Notes: a model not told the origin generated them from the letters alone. 64,000 nt of DNA from SVTX01 sp045542075 (GCA_045542075.1 JAZQKI010000023.1:1-64000), one strand, 5' to 3'. Shown: positions 25,913-34,919, counted from the first letter of the stretch. Numbers and translations are program-made.

Positions 25913-25941
25913 AGTATAGCACAAAGGATGTGACTTGTCAA
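25913..25941 (-). promoter_or_regulatory. Promoter of the large lipoprotein gene
   Basis: Reverse strand: TTGACA (25936-25941), 17 bp, TATACT (25913-25918), leaving a leader of about 105 nt. Confidence 0.85.
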
Positions 25942-26027
25942 GCACTTAAATCACTTTTTTGCATTATTTTTGCTGAAATTTTTTCCTATAAATTATAATA
26001 TATTCCAAAAAATCCATAAATTTTCGA

Positions 26028-26059
26028 CAAAAAAGCCCGCCGACGTCAGTCAGCGGGCT
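26028..26059 (-). terminator. Terminator after ygiQ
   Basis: Reverse-strand stem AGCCCGC/GCGGGCT with a T-run; it ends the long housekeeping block. Confidence 0.88.
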
Positions 26060-26068
26060 AAATCCCTT

Positions 26069-28057
26069 TTATCTTTTACGTTTTGCTTGACTTGATCTGG
26101 CTTTATTTTCGCGGTTTTTATCTCTCGCCTGAGCTTGTCCGCGCGCGCTTGCGGAGGCTGTGCGCCTGTTTTCGTCACGGTTGCCTCCCCGATTTTTTCC
26201 CGTCGACGGCTTTGATGTGCGGCGATCGCGCAAGGGGGCGTCAGTTCCCCTTCCTTTTTCCTCGGGTCGGACCAGACAATCCTTTCCGTAACCGATGAGG
26301 TCCTCCCTGCCCGCGCGTCTCAGCGCCTCGCGCACAAGGGCGGCGTTCTGAGGGCGGTTATACTGCAAAAGCGCTCTCTGAAGCTGCTTTTCGTGGTAGT
26401 CGGAGGCAACGTAAACAGGCTTCATATCGAGCGGGTTTATTCCCGTATAATACATGACCGTCGATGCCGTGCCCGGTGTGGGGTAGTAGTCCTGGACCTG
26501 CTCGGGCGCATAGTTGTCCCGCTTAAGACACACGGCAAGGTTTACCGCGTCCTGAAGGGTAGATCCGGGGTGGCTGGACATAAGATAAGGCACCAGATAC
26601 TGCTCCTTACCCACATTTTTGCTCAGCTCAAAATATTTTTTGCGGAAGCCCTGATATACCTCAAAATCCGGCTTTCCCATACAGCGGAGAACAGGGCTTG
26701 AGCAATGCTCGGGAGCCACCTTGAGCTGTCCCGAAACGTTGTCGCGAACAAGCTTTTTGAAAAATTCGTCGCTCTTGTCGTACATCAGATAATCAAAGCG
26801 TATTCCCGAGCGTATAAACACCTTTTTTACCTTAGGCAGCTTCTCTATTTCTTCAATAAGTTTTATGTATTCCGTGTGATCCACCTTCAGATTTTTGCAG
26901 GGTGTCGGCGCAAGGCATTTTCTGCTCGGGCATACTCCGTCCTTAAGCTGCTTGTCGCAGGACGGATATCGGAAATTCGCCGTAGGACCGCCAACGTCAT
27001 GTATATATCCCTTAAACGTAGGCATCTGCGTTATGAGCTTTGCCTCGTTGACGCAGGACTCAATACTGCGCGAACGCACCGTCCTTCCCTGATGGAACGC
27101 CAGGGCGCAGAAATTACAAGCGCCAAAGCACCCTCTGTTATGAGTTATCGAGAACTGCACCTCCTCGATCGCGGGAACTCCGCCATCCTTTTCATACATA
27201 GGATGATACGTCCTTGCATAGGGCAGACTGTAAACGTGGTCAAGCTCCTCCCTTTCAAGCGGTGGCATCGGGGGATTCTGCACAAGCATCTTACGGTCAT
27301 AGATCTCGCAAATTGCTTGTCCGTTAATGGAATCCTGGTTTTTATATTGCATGCCAAAGGCGCGGGCATATTCCCGCTTGTCTTCCTTTAATATATTGTA
27401 ATCAAACGTCGCCGCAACAGGGAAATTGACCTTATCCTCGGGCGAGCAGAGGTAGACTGTACCCCGTACGTCGCGTATTTTCTTGACAGGAACCCCCTTG
27501 TCAAGCAGCTCGGCTATGCGGATCAGTATGTTTTCTCCCATTCCGTACGTCAGAATATCTGCGCGGCTGTCGACGAGCACAGAACGGCGCACCTTATCAT
27601 CCCAATAATCATAGTGCGCAAAGCGACGTAAAGACGCCTCAAGTCCGCCAAGAATTATCGGCACGTCACCGTATGCCTCGCGTATTCTGTTTGAATATAC
27701 TATCACGGCTCGGTCGGGACGCTTCCCCGCTCTGCCGCCGGGGGAATAATAGTCGTTATTTCTTTTTCTTTTGGCAGCGGTGTAATGCGCAACCATGGAA
27801 TCTATATTTCCCGCGCTCACAAGAAAGCCCAGACGGGGCCTTCCAAACCTCTTGAAGTCCTCACAGGACCTGTAGTCGGGCTGAGAGAGCATAGCCACAC
27901 GAAAGCCTTTATCCTCAAGGACTCTCGTGATTATCGCCGCACCAAAGGTGGGGTGGTCAACATACGCGTCTCCGCTTACGTAAACAAAGTCGGGCGCGTC
28001 CCAGCCGCGCTCTCTCATCTCCTCTGCGCTTACGGGAAGAAATCTGTTATCCTTCAT
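26069..28057 (-). CDS. YgiQ family radical SAM protein
   Basis: A 662-residue radical SAM protein. It opens with the YgiQ-specific N-terminal domain (FLPVSAEEMRERGWD...). It carries the [4Fe-4S] motif CFGACNFC near residue 315 and ends in a basic Arg/Lys-rich tail of about 70 residues that may bind RNA. The reaction is not established. GGAG sits before the ATG. It begins 20 nt after the small spoVM gene, so the two probably share a transcript. Confidence 0.9.
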   Translation of the reverse strand: MKDNRFLPVSAEEMRERGWDAPDFVYVSGDAYVDHPTFGAAIITRVLEDKGFRVAMLSQPDYRSCEDFKRFGRPRLGFLVSAGNIDSMVAHYTAAKRKRNNDYYSPGGRAGKRPDRAVIVYSNRIREAYGDVPIILGGLEASLRRFAHYDYWDDKVRRSVLVDSRADILTYGMGENILIRIAELLDKGVPVKKIRDVRGTVYLCSPEDKVNFPVAATFDYNILKEDKREYARAFGMQYKNQDSINGQAICEIYDRKMLVQNPPMPPLEREELDHVYSLPYARTYHPMYEKDGGVPAIEEVQFSITHNRGCFGACNFCALAFHQGRTVRSRSIESCVNEAKLITQMPTFKGYIHDVGGPTANFRYPSCDKQLKDGVCPSRKCLAPTPCKNLKVDHTEYIKLIEEIEKLPKVKKVFIRSGIRFDYLMYDKSDEFFKKLVRDNVSGQLKVAPEHCSSPVLRCMGKPDFEVYQGFRKKYFELSKNVGKEQYLVPYLMSSHPGSTLQDAVNLAVCLKRDNYAPEQVQDYYPTPGTASTVMYYTGINPLDMKPVYVASDYHEKQLQRALLQYNRPQNAALVREALRRAGREDLIGYGKDCLVRPEEKGRGTDAPLRDRRTSKPSTGKNRGGNRDENRRTASASARGQAQARDKNRENKARSSQAKRKR

Positions 28058-28077
28058 TTTTTCTCCAATAAATTTGC

Positions 28078-28167
28078 CTATTTTTTGGTCTTTTCTTTTT
28101 TGATCTTAAAAATTTTTCGCAGTATGGGCGAAACTATACTCGGCGCGCGGACAAGAACTATCTTCAT
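28078..28167 (-). CDS. spoVM: Stage V sporulation protein M-like small peptide
   Basis: A 29-codon gene. It begins MKIVLVRAPSIVSPILRKIF and ends in a Lys-rich tail, followed by TAG. GGAGG lies 6 nt before the ATG. SpoVM of other Firmicutes is a 24-29 residue amphipathic helix with Pro9 that senses the convex forespore membrane and anchors the SpoIVA coat platform. This peptide has Pro9, the MKxxxxxxP start, an amphipathic middle and a basic end. Gene order rsgA-thiN-spoVM is the known neighbourhood. The residues after Pro9 differ from the usual KFLGG, so identity rests on pattern and synteny. Confidence 0.85.
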   Translation of the reverse strand: MKIVLVRAPSIVSPILRKIFKIKKEKTKK

Positions 28168-28257
28168 ACTATACCTCCACAGCAGTTCTATTCATAGATA
28201 TATTATGCTAAAGGATGTATTTTTGTTAAATGCCGCGAAAATATATAACTTTTACCC

Positions 28258-28884
28258 TCAAATATCCCTTGATTCTATAATAAAAAGTCCGCCTTTTTTG
28301 ACCGTGACGAGCGCCGCGTTGCCCTCTATCTGATTTGACACCGCATACTGAAGCTTTCTGTCAAGAGTCTTGTTTTTCAAAGGGTATATCGCGCCCTCAA
28401 TGCTCACTCCCTTCGCAACGTCCGTCGCGATAAGAGAAAAATACTTATAATCGCTCCTCAAAACTATGTGATTGGTGTTTTTTATATATGAAACCCTGTT
28501 CTGACCGCTGATTATATAGCCACGCTTGTGTCTTTCCCAAAGATTTTCAAGGATCGCAAGGGTGGAAAGCGTGTGGTCAAGCCTTCCGGACGTTGACCCT
28601 ATGATAAATATCTCGCACGCGCCCATCTCGACCGCCTTTTCAACGGCGAGCTGTGTGTCGGTCAGATCCTTTTTCACAGGAACCTGCAATATCTCGGGCA
28701 CGTCCTTGGGCAGACCTCCCTTGAGCGAGTCAAAATCTCCTATCAGAAGATCGACCTTGACGCCCATTTTCACTGCGCTTTCATATCCCGAGTCCGCCGC
28801 GATTACTATATCCTCACCCTCGGGTCTTTCGGTTATGTACTGCGGAAATATCTCTCCGCCCGTGTAAACGAATGCTCTTTTCAT
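28258..28884 (-). CDS. thiN: Thiamine diphosphokinase
   Basis: A 208-residue enzyme that transfers pyrophosphate from ATP to thiamine to make thiamine diphosphate. Family motifs: AADSGYESA, LIGDFDSL (Asp-rich metal site), KDLTDTQLAVE and GSTSGRLDHTLS. It is full length for the bacterial type. It starts 4 nt after rsgA in the conserved rsgA-thiN-spoVM cluster. No TPP riboswitch is seen here. Confidence 0.93.
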   Translation of the reverse strand: MKRAFVYTGGEIFPQYITERPEGEDIVIAADSGYESAVKMGVKVDLLIGDFDSLKGGLPKDVPEILQVPVKKDLTDTQLAVEKAVEMGACEIFIIGSTSGRLDHTLSTLAILENLWERHKRGYIISGQNRVSYIKNTNHIVLRSDYKYFSLIATDVAKGVSIEGAIYPLKNKTLDRKLQYAVSNQIEGNAALVTVKKGGLFIIESRDI

Positions 28885-28888
28885 ATTA

Positions 28889-29794
28889 TTACTTCCACTT
28901 TTGTTTATTTTTCAACACATTGTAGAGTTCTATGTAGCTGTCATGTCTGAATCTTGCCATTTCACCGCGCCTCACCTTTTTCAATACCGCACAGCCCTCC
29001 TCCTTTGTGTGAGTGCATTTGGTATATTTACAGAGTCCGACACACTCATGTATCTCGGGAAAAACGTTTGGGAGATTCTCAATATCAAAAAAATTAAAGC
29101 GGTCGAAATCCAGCATTGAAAATCCGGGGGTGTCGGCAAGATATCCGTCCTTTCCGCAGACCTCAAAAAGTGTAACCGCGCGGGTGGTATGCTTTCCGCG
29201 TTCAACCTTTCGGCTTATCTCTCCCGTGCCTAACTCGAGGTCGGGAAAGAGCTTGTTCAAAAGTGTGGATTTTCCAACACCCGACGCGCCCGCAAACGCT
29301 GAGAGCTTGCTCGATAGATTACTTTTGACAAAATTCTGTATTTCTTCTATTCCTTCGCCAGTCGCGCAGGAAAGCACAAACACGTCATATCCCGCCTTTG
29401 AATATATCTCCTTTATCTGCTGAGCGTGCTCTCTGTCAAGCTCGCACTTGCCTACCACTATCACGGGGGTGATGTAATTGTGCTCGAGTATGGCACACAT
29501 CTTGTCCGTCATGTCAAGCATAGGCTTGGGAGATGCCGCCGCCATTGTCACAAAAACATAATCGATATTGGCAAGCGGGGGGCGGATAAGCGAGTTTTTG
29601 CGCTCGCATATCTCGTCTATAACGGCATTGCCGTTGTCGTCAATTCCTATATTTACAAAGTCCCCCACCAGCGGGGTAATATTTGCGTGTCTGAACGAGC
29701 CTCTGGCTCTGCATTTTACATCCTCCTCGGCAAGTCTGACAGTGTAAAGTCCGCCAACGCCGTGGATTATCCTTCCTTTTGAGCTTTCCGCCAT
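28889..29794 (-). CDS. rsgA: Ribosome small subunit-dependent GTPase A
   Basis: A 301-residue circularly permuted GTPase for 30S maturation. An N-terminal OB fold (1-70) is followed by G4, G1 GASGVGKS (169-176), switch region, G3 DTPG (221-224) and a zinc knuckle C255-x4-C260-x-H262-x5-C268. Oddity: the G4 motif, normally NKxD, reads GKCE (115-118), so both residues that contact guanine are changed, while the P-loop, G3 and zinc site are intact. It lies 11 nt after the PASTA gene. I expect a real RsgA, perhaps with relaxed nucleotide choice. Confidence 0.93.
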   Translation of the reverse strand: MAESSKGRIIHGVGGLYTVRLAEEDVKCRARGSFRHANITPLVGDFVNIGIDDNGNAVIDEICERKNSLIRPPLANIDYVFVTMAAASPKPMLDMTDKMCAILEHNYITPVIVVGKCELDREHAQQIKEIYSKAGYDVFVLSCATGEGIEEIQNFVKSNLSSKLSAFAGASGVGKSTLLNKLFPDLELGTGEISRKVERGKHTTRAVTLFEVCGKDGYLADTPGFSMLDFDRFNFFDIENLPNVFPEIHECVGLCKYTKCTHTKEEGCAVLKKVRRGEMARFRHDSYIELYNVLKNKQKWK

Positions 29795-29805
29795 GGATAC
29801 CTCTC

Positions 29806-30558
29806 TTATTCTGAATTCACCGTTATTATTACGGTGGTGTTTTTATCTATATAAATATTCGGCGCGGGGGTTTGAGATATGACCTCTCCCTCGACCGCAT
29901 TCGGATCAAAGCCCTCTGTTATTTCGTAGCCTACGCCAAGACCCGAAAGAACGCCAATAGCATGTTCAACATTATTTCCGATAAAATCGGGAAGCATTAT
30001 CCTTTGCACACCTCTCGGAGCTCGGACATAAAGGATTATCTCATCTCCAATAAAAACAGTCTGATCCGCATCGGGATAGCTGCGAATGACCGACTCTGAA
30101 ATGTTATCACCGGAATCGTCATATATTTTCACAATTCGCGCCCCGCATTGCATCCCGCGTATTATAAGCTGAGCCTCCGCGAGAGATTTTCCCGACAGGT
30201 CGGGCATAGCAAAGCTCTCCTTGCCAAGGCTGATATTGAGCGTGAGTGTTGGTATCCGCCCATTCGGTATTTTTTGAGCCGACAAGCCGCTTGGGGATTG
30301 CGATATCACTACACCCTTTGGGTAAATATCCGAATAAACGTAATTTTTTTCTATATTAAATCTTGCATCTGCTTTTATGTCCTGCTCATACGACCCCACA
30401 AGGTCGGGAAACATAAGCTCGTAGGTGTCGGACCTTCTATAAAACAGCGTGCAGAATACGGTCGCGCTTACCGTCATAAACACAAGAGTGGATATGATCG
30501 CCGCAACTATTAGTTTTTTTGAGATTTTGTTGCTTTTGTTTGATTTGTTTTTTCGCAT
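29806..30558 (-). CDS. PASTA-domain membrane protein without kinase
   Basis: 250 residues: a short basic cytosolic tail (1-15), one transmembrane segment (about 16-41), then three PASTA repeats starting near MFPDLVG (48), MPDLSGKS (117) and LPDFIGNN (190). PASTA domains bind peptidoglycan stem peptides. The gene sits exactly where prpC-prkC normally stands between rlmN and rsgA, but has no kinase domain and no phosphatase gene beside it. It looks like the outer half of PrkC left after loss of the kinase, or a dedicated wall sensor. AGAGGTG fits this ATG; the frame upstream to 30630 is not supported. Confidence 0.88.
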   Translation of the reverse strand: MRKNKSNKSNKISKKLIVAAIISTLVFMTVSATVFCTLFYRRSDTYELMFPDLVGSYEQDIKADARFNIEKNYVYSDIYPKGVVISQSPSGLSAQKIPNGRIPTLTLNISLGKESFAMPDLSGKSLAEAQLIIRGMQCGARIVKIYDDSGDNISESVIRSYPDADQTVFIGDEIILYVRAPRGVQRIMLPDFIGNNVEHAIGVLSGLGVGYEITEGFDPNAVEGEVISQTPAPNIYIDKNTTVIITVNSE

Positions 30559-30656
30559 AGTACACCTCTTTTTTAATATGTACTGTGCAAAATCAACGGT
30601 TAGTTTGTAAACGACAACGACCATACACAAACCGTAGATAACTTAAAAATTTTCGA

Positions 30657-30784
30657 GAATTTTTTGGAAGGGAGTGTGGTGGGACTGCCTCACTTTGTTC
30701 AGCGCAAGTTTGCAGAGCAAGCTTGCGTAGCAGATCTCGAGGGATTTACTAACTTTTTACTAAAAAGGAGCTCCCCCACATCTC
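30657..30784 (+). repeat. Dispersed hairpin repeat, copy 2 (interrupted)
   Basis: The left half (GGAAGGGAGTGTGGTGGG) and right half (AGCTCCCCCACA) of the family are separated by about 85 bp. The insert holds an extra hairpin, CGCAAG...CTTGCG, near 30700-30727. It fills the gap between rlmN and the PASTA gene. Confidence 0.6.
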
Positions 30785-31834
30785 TTATCCTTCTCCCCCG
30801 TCCTCTCTCCTGAGCTGACCGCAGGAGGCATTGATATCCGAGCCAAGCTTGCGGCGGACTGTCGCGCGGATACCGCGTGACTCAAGGGTCGCTGCAAACT
30901 GCGATATGCCTCTTTTGTCGGCGGGCTTAAAGCCCGTCTCATCCACCTCGTTTACGGGGATAAGGTTTACGTGTATCGGCATAGACTCATCCTTTGTGCG
31001 AAGCGCGGAGTTGAGCACCTGCGCAAGCTTTTCCGCGAGGGGCTTTGAGTCATTCTTGCCTGAAATAAGCGTGTATTCAAACGATATCCTGCGCCCTGTC
31101 TTTTTGTAGTAGTCGCGGCAAGCGGCAAGCAATTCCGCAACTCCCCAACGGTTATTCACCGGCATTATCTCGGAGCGTGTCTTGTCGTCGGGCGCGTGCA
31201 GAGAGATAGACAGAGTAATGGGAAGGTCAAGCTCCGCAAGCTTATATATTCCCGTCACGACTCCGCAGGTTGAAAGCGAGATGTGTCTGTATCCGATGTT
31301 GACTCCCTGCTCATGATTGACCAGCTTCAAAAATCTTACGGAATTGTCAAAATTATCAAGAGGCTCGCCTATCCCCATCATTACGATATTGGAAATTCTG
31401 ATATTAAGGTCTCTGTTTGCGGCAAGCACCTGACCAAGAATTTCTCCCGCCTCAAGATTTCTCACTCTGCCGCCAAGAGTCGACGCGCAGAACTTACATC
31501 CCATGCGACATCCGACCTGTGAGGACACGCAAATGGTATAGCCGTGCTCATGTTTCATAACCACGGACTCTATGCAGTTTTTGTCCGAAAGTTCAAACAG
31601 ATATTTTACCGTTCCGTCAATTTGCGAAACCAACTTTCTTTTGACCGTCGGAAGCGACGTGTCAACGACCTGTGAAAGCTTTTCCTTTGTCTTTTTCCCC
31701 ACGTTTGTCATTTCCGAGAGCAAAATGCCCTTATGAAGCTGCGAAAATATCTGCTGCGCGCGGTATTTTGGCTCGCCGAGCGACAGCATAAGCTCCTCAA
31801 GCTCTGCGGGGTAGTATGAATATATGTTGTTCAT
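30785..31834 (-). CDS. rlmN: 23S rRNA (adenine-2503-C2)-methyltransferase
   Basis: A 349-residue radical SAM enzyme that methylates C2 of A2503 in 23S rRNA and A37 of some tRNAs. Seen: the cluster motif CRMGCKFCAS, GMGEPLDNFDN, SLHAPDDKTRSEIMPVN, and the C-terminal cysteine in NASCGQL that forms the methyl-carrying intermediate. AAAAGGA spaces correctly to this ATG rather than the in-frame ATG 24 nt upstream. It lies 25 nt after rsmB. Confidence 0.95.
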   Translation of the reverse strand: MNNIYSYYPAELEELMLSLGEPKYRAQQIFSQLHKGILLSEMTNVGKKTKEKLSQVVDTSLPTVKRKLVSQIDGTVKYLFELSDKNCIESVVMKHEHGYTICVSSQVGCRMGCKFCASTLGGRVRNLEAGEILGQVLAANRDLNIRISNIVMMGIGEPLDNFDNSVRFLKLVNHEQGVNIGYRHISLSTCGVVTGIYKLAELDLPITLSISLHAPDDKTRSEIMPVNNRWGVAELLAACRDYYKKTGRRISFEYTLISGKNDSKPLAEKLAQVLNSALRTKDESMPIHVNLIPVNEVDETGFKPADKRGISQFAATLESRGIRATVRRKLGSDINASCGQLRREDGGEG

Positions 31835-31859
31835 AGTATGTCCTTTTGCATTTTGCACT

Positions 31860-33161
31860 TTATATTCTTCTCAATTTTGCAATAAAAAATCCATCGGTTT
31901 TGTGTGTATCGGGGTAAAGCGAGAGCATTCCGCCCTCTGACGAAAGCTGTCCGACACAAAATTCCTCCGCCACAAACTCCGGGTGTGCCTCAAGAAATAC
32001 TTTTATAACTCCGCCGTTTTCCTCGGGGAAAACCGTACAGGTGGAATAGATCAGCACTCCGCCGATCTTTACGTATTTTGACACATTTCCCAGAATATCC
32101 GACTGGATCCTCGGCAGCTTGTCCGACTCGGACAGATCCTTATATCTTATCTCAGGCTTTTTTGCAACAACGCCAAAGCCCGAGCAGGGTGCGTCGCAGA
32201 GCAACACGTCCGCGCTTTTCTCAAGCGAGGGATCAAAATTTCTTGCATCCGCTTCCCGAATAGTTATTATATCAACACCAAGTCTTTCCGCGCCCGCGCC
32301 GACAAGCGAAAGCTTACTCTTGTGAAGATCACAGGAAAGCATACTGCCCATATTTTGCATATTGATCGCCATACCGAATGACTTTGAACCGGGACACGAG
32401 CAACAGTCGATAACCGTATCTCCCGCCTTGACTCCCGTTGCCTCAACGCATATCTGCGATGCCTCGTCCTGAACAAAGAAATATCCCTCGTCCGCCCCCG
32501 GCAGTGACGCAAATGAAACACCGCTTACGTTTATTCCGTGCGGCGAATTTTTTGTAAATTCATATTTGATTTCTGCCGAGTCAAGCAGCCTTGCATAGTC
32601 ATCACGGCTTATTTTGAGCGTGTTTATACGCAGAGTCATCGGCGGCGTTCTATTGTAGCTATCAAAAATCCCGCAAGCCCGTTCAAATCCGAAAATACTC
32701 AAAAACCTCTCGCAAAGGCCCGTCGGAAACGAGTATTTAACAGACAAATACTCTACCGCGTCAGTTTTCTTATCGGGAAGCTGTATCTTCTCTCTTTTTC
32801 TCAGATACGAGCGCAATATCGCATTCACAAAGCCCTTTGTCCGCCTGGGCGCAAGATCCACCGTCTCATTTATTGCCGCATACTCGGGTATGCGGTCTAA
32901 AAACATAAGCTGATAAAGGCCTATGCGCAAAATTATTCTTGTGTCATTCTCTATTTTCGACGGATCGGAGGCGAGCTTGTCTATGAAAAAATCAAGAGTG
33001 ATGCGTCTCTCCACAACGCCCATAACTATGGCGGTGAAAAGTCCCCTGTCACTCTCGCCAAGTCCGCTCGCATTCAGCGCTCTGTCAATAGCGATATTCG
33101 AATACTGTCCGCTTGAATATAATTTTTTCAAAACGTCAAAGGCCAGCTTTCTTGGACTCAT
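31860..33161 (-). CDS. rsmB: 16S rRNA (cytosine-967-C5)-methyltransferase
   Basis: 433 residues: an N-terminal NusB-like RNA-binding domain (about 1-140) and a SAM methyltransferase domain. Catalytic pair: DAPCSG (motif IV cysteine) and YSTCTVFPEENGGV (motif VI cysteine). SAM-binding DCCSCPGSKS replaces the usual D-x-CAAPGGKT, a divergent but recognisable form. AAGGAG lies 5 nt before this ATG; the GTG two codons upstream would touch the RBS. Confidence 0.92.
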   Translation of the reverse strand: MSPRKLAFDVLKKLYSSGQYSNIAIDRALNASGLGESDRGLFTAIVMGVVERRITLDFFIDKLASDPSKIENDTRIILRIGLYQLMFLDRIPEYAAINETVDLAPRRTKGFVNAILRSYLRKREKIQLPDKKTDAVEYLSVKYSFPTGLCERFLSIFGFERACGIFDSYNRTPPMTLRINTLKISRDDYARLLDSAEIKYEFTKNSPHGINVSGVSFASLPGADEGYFFVQDEASQICVEATGVKAGDTVIDCCSCPGSKSFGMAINMQNMGSMLSCDLHKSKLSLVGAGAERLGVDIITIREADARNFDPSLEKSADVLLCDAPCSGFGVVAKKPEIRYKDLSESDKLPRIQSDILGNVSKYVKIGGVLIYSTCTVFPEENGGVIKVFLEAHPEFVAEEFCVGQLSSEGGMLSLYPDTHKTDGFFIAKLRRI

Positions 33162-33188
33162 AGACACTCCTTTCTTTAGAGGATATCC

Positions 33189-33244
33189 GTGAAAACCTTT
33201 TTTATAAAAAAGGTTTTCACAGAACTTTCCAAAAAACTTTAATG
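33189..33244 (-). repeat. Dispersed hairpin repeat, copy 3
   Basis: Perfect 15-bp arms GTGAAAACCTTTTTT/AAAAAAGGTTTTCAC (33189-33220), then a flank that on the reverse strand reads AAAGTTTTTTGGAAAGTT. It fills the fmt-rsmB gap. Confidence 0.7.
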
Positions 33245-33347
33245 AATTTTTTATGATTCTACGGTTTGTAATTGGAAATTTGATTTTTTCGTATGGGTCG
33301 ATATTCTCAGAGACCCGTTTTATAATTTATAAATTACTTATTCAAAA

Positions 33348-34277
33348 TCAAGCAAGAATATCACCAACCGCGATCCTTCTGCCGTTGATGAAATCCGATG
33401 CTTTCATCTTACCCTTACCCTCGGGAACAACTCCGAGAATAGAAATAACTCCATCGCCGCAAGCAACCTTTATGTCGCCGTCGGTGGAAATTACCGTCCC
33501 ACATTCTGCATCTGCCTTTTTATCCGAAAAAATTCTGCTCTCGGTAATTTTGAGCAGCCTTCCATCGGGAGTGTGCGTAAACGCAAGAGGAATGGGAGAC
33601 AGACCGCGTATAAGATTGTGTATCTCGCGCGCGGGTCTTGAAAAATCAATCAGACAGTCGCTCTTTTCTATTTTTGCGGCATAAGTCGCACCCTCTCCCT
33701 GAACGGTGGGGGTAATACTGCCCTCCTCAAGTCCCTTTACTGTTTCAAGCAAAAGCGACGCGCCAAGGGATGCGAGTCTGTCGTGTATGACCTCAAAATT
33801 GTCATTTTCATCTATTTTAGCCTCTGCCTTAAGAAGCATATCACCCGTGTCAAGTCCCTCTGCCATAAGCATTGTGGTAATGCCCGTTACAGACTTGCCG
33901 TCAATTATCGCTCTCTGCATAGGAGCCGCTCCTCTGTACTCGGGGAGTAGCGAGCCGTGAACGTTGACGCATCCATATTTGGGATAGTCAAGCACGTTTT
34001 TGGGCAGTATTCTTCCGTAAGCCACAACGACTATAAGCTCAGGATCAATATCCGCCAGCGTCGCGGCGAACTCCTCACCGCGAAGCGTCAAGGGCTGAAG
34101 CACGGGGATGTTTTTTTCCTGCGCGTAAACCTTAACTGGCGGAGGTGTAAGGTGATGTCCTCTGCCTTTAGGCTTGTCGGGCTGAGTTATTACCGCCGCG
34201 ACGTCATACCCCGCCTCGCAAAGAGCCTTTAGCGACTCAAGCGCGAAGTCGGGAGTTCCCATAAATAAAATTCTCAT
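33348..34277 (-). CDS. fmt: Methionyl-tRNA formyltransferase
   Basis: A 309-residue enzyme that formylates initiator Met-tRNA. The formyltransferase domain begins MRILFMGTPDFAL. It has the active-site Asn-His in VNVHGSLLPEYRGAAPMQ and the Asp in GLDTGDML. The common HPSLLP is HGSLLP here, a mild change that keeps the catalytic His. A C-terminal tRNA-binding domain is present. It lies 17 nt after def, the usual def-fmt pair. Confidence 0.95.
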   Translation of the reverse strand: MRILFMGTPDFALESLKALCEAGYDVAAVITQPDKPKGRGHHLTPPPVKVYAQEKNIPVLQPLTLRGEEFAATLADIDPELIVVVAYGRILPKNVLDYPKYGCVNVHGSLLPEYRGAAPMQRAIIDGKSVTGITTMLMAEGLDTGDMLLKAEAKIDENDNFEVIHDRLASLGASLLLETVKGLEEGSITPTVQGEGATYAAKIEKSDCLIDFSRPAREIHNLIRGLSPIPLAFTHTPDGRLLKITESRIFSDKKADAECGTVISTDGDIKVACGDGVISILGVVPEGKGKMKASDFINGRRIAVGDILA

Positions 34278-34294
34278 TCTATCACTCCAGCTTA

Positions 34295-34771
34295 TCAGTC
34301 TTCAAAATCCAATTCGTCGGGTGAGAGCATTCTTTCGGCTTTGTCAATATAGAGCTTTCCGTCAAGATGGTCAAGCTCGTGGCAGAAGCATCTCGCGAGC
34401 AGCTCGGAGCCCGTGTAGTCCACGATCTGTCCGTGTCTGTTCATAGCTCTTACCGTCACATGCATAGGTCTTTTTACTATTCCCCATTCACCCGGCACGG
34501 AAAGACAGCCCTCGACTCCCTCCTGCTCGCCCGAAAAAGCGATTATTTTGGGGTTGATAAGCTCGTAGACCTCGCCATCCTCTACCTCAACCACTACGAT
34601 CCTGCGGAGTATGCCGACCTGCGGAGCGGCAAGACCAACTCCGTTTGCGGCTCTCATAGTCTCTACCATATCGTCAAGCAAAGTAAGTATTCTGGGGGTT
34701 ATCTCCTCCACCTCTCTGCATCTTTTTCTCAAGGTATCATCGCCTTTTTTTACTATTTTCAGCTTTGCCAT
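34295..34771 (-). CDS. def: Peptide deformylase
   Basis: A 158-residue metal hydrolase that removes the N-terminal formyl group from new proteins. All three motifs are intact: GVGLAAPQVG, EGCLSVPGEWG (metal Cys) and CHELDHLDG (HExxH metal site). AAAGGAAG... precedes the ATG. It is paired with fmt and downstream of priA, from which it is separated by a 148-bp repeat-bearing gap. Confidence 0.96.
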   Translation of the reverse strand: MAKLKIVKKGDDTLRKRCREVEEITPRILTLLDDMVETMRAANGVGLAAPQVGILRRIVVVEVEDGEVYELINPKIIAFSGEQEGVEGCLSVPGEWGIVKRPMHVTVRAMNRHGQIVDYTGSELLARCFCHELDHLDGKLYIDKAERMLSPDELDFED

Positions 34772-34815
34772 TTATATAAACCTTCTTTCCTGTTAGTTGT
34801 TTTGTTACATTCTGC

Positions 34816-34918
34816 ACTTGCGGATAGCCTTCCCCATTGGGGGGAAAGGGGGACCGATTGCGGTGGATGGATGTCATCGCCGCGATTCTTTCGGGTTGCC
34901 GTGGGTGCCAATTCCTAC
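34816..34918. repeat. Intergenic repeat between def and priA
   Basis: Contains the inverted repeat CCTTCCCC/GGGGAAAGG around 34825-34850. The AGCCTTYCCCC core also occurs at 43470-43487 and 45469-45480. It ends at the priA stop codon. Confidence 0.5.
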
Positions 34919-34919
34919 G

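Noticed and set aside
28168..28257. A dedicated sigma-E promoter for spoVM
   Set aside because: CATAATAT is only a partial -10 match and no convincing -35 stands at the right distance; it may be read from thiN or from a weak TTAACA-N18-TAATAT.
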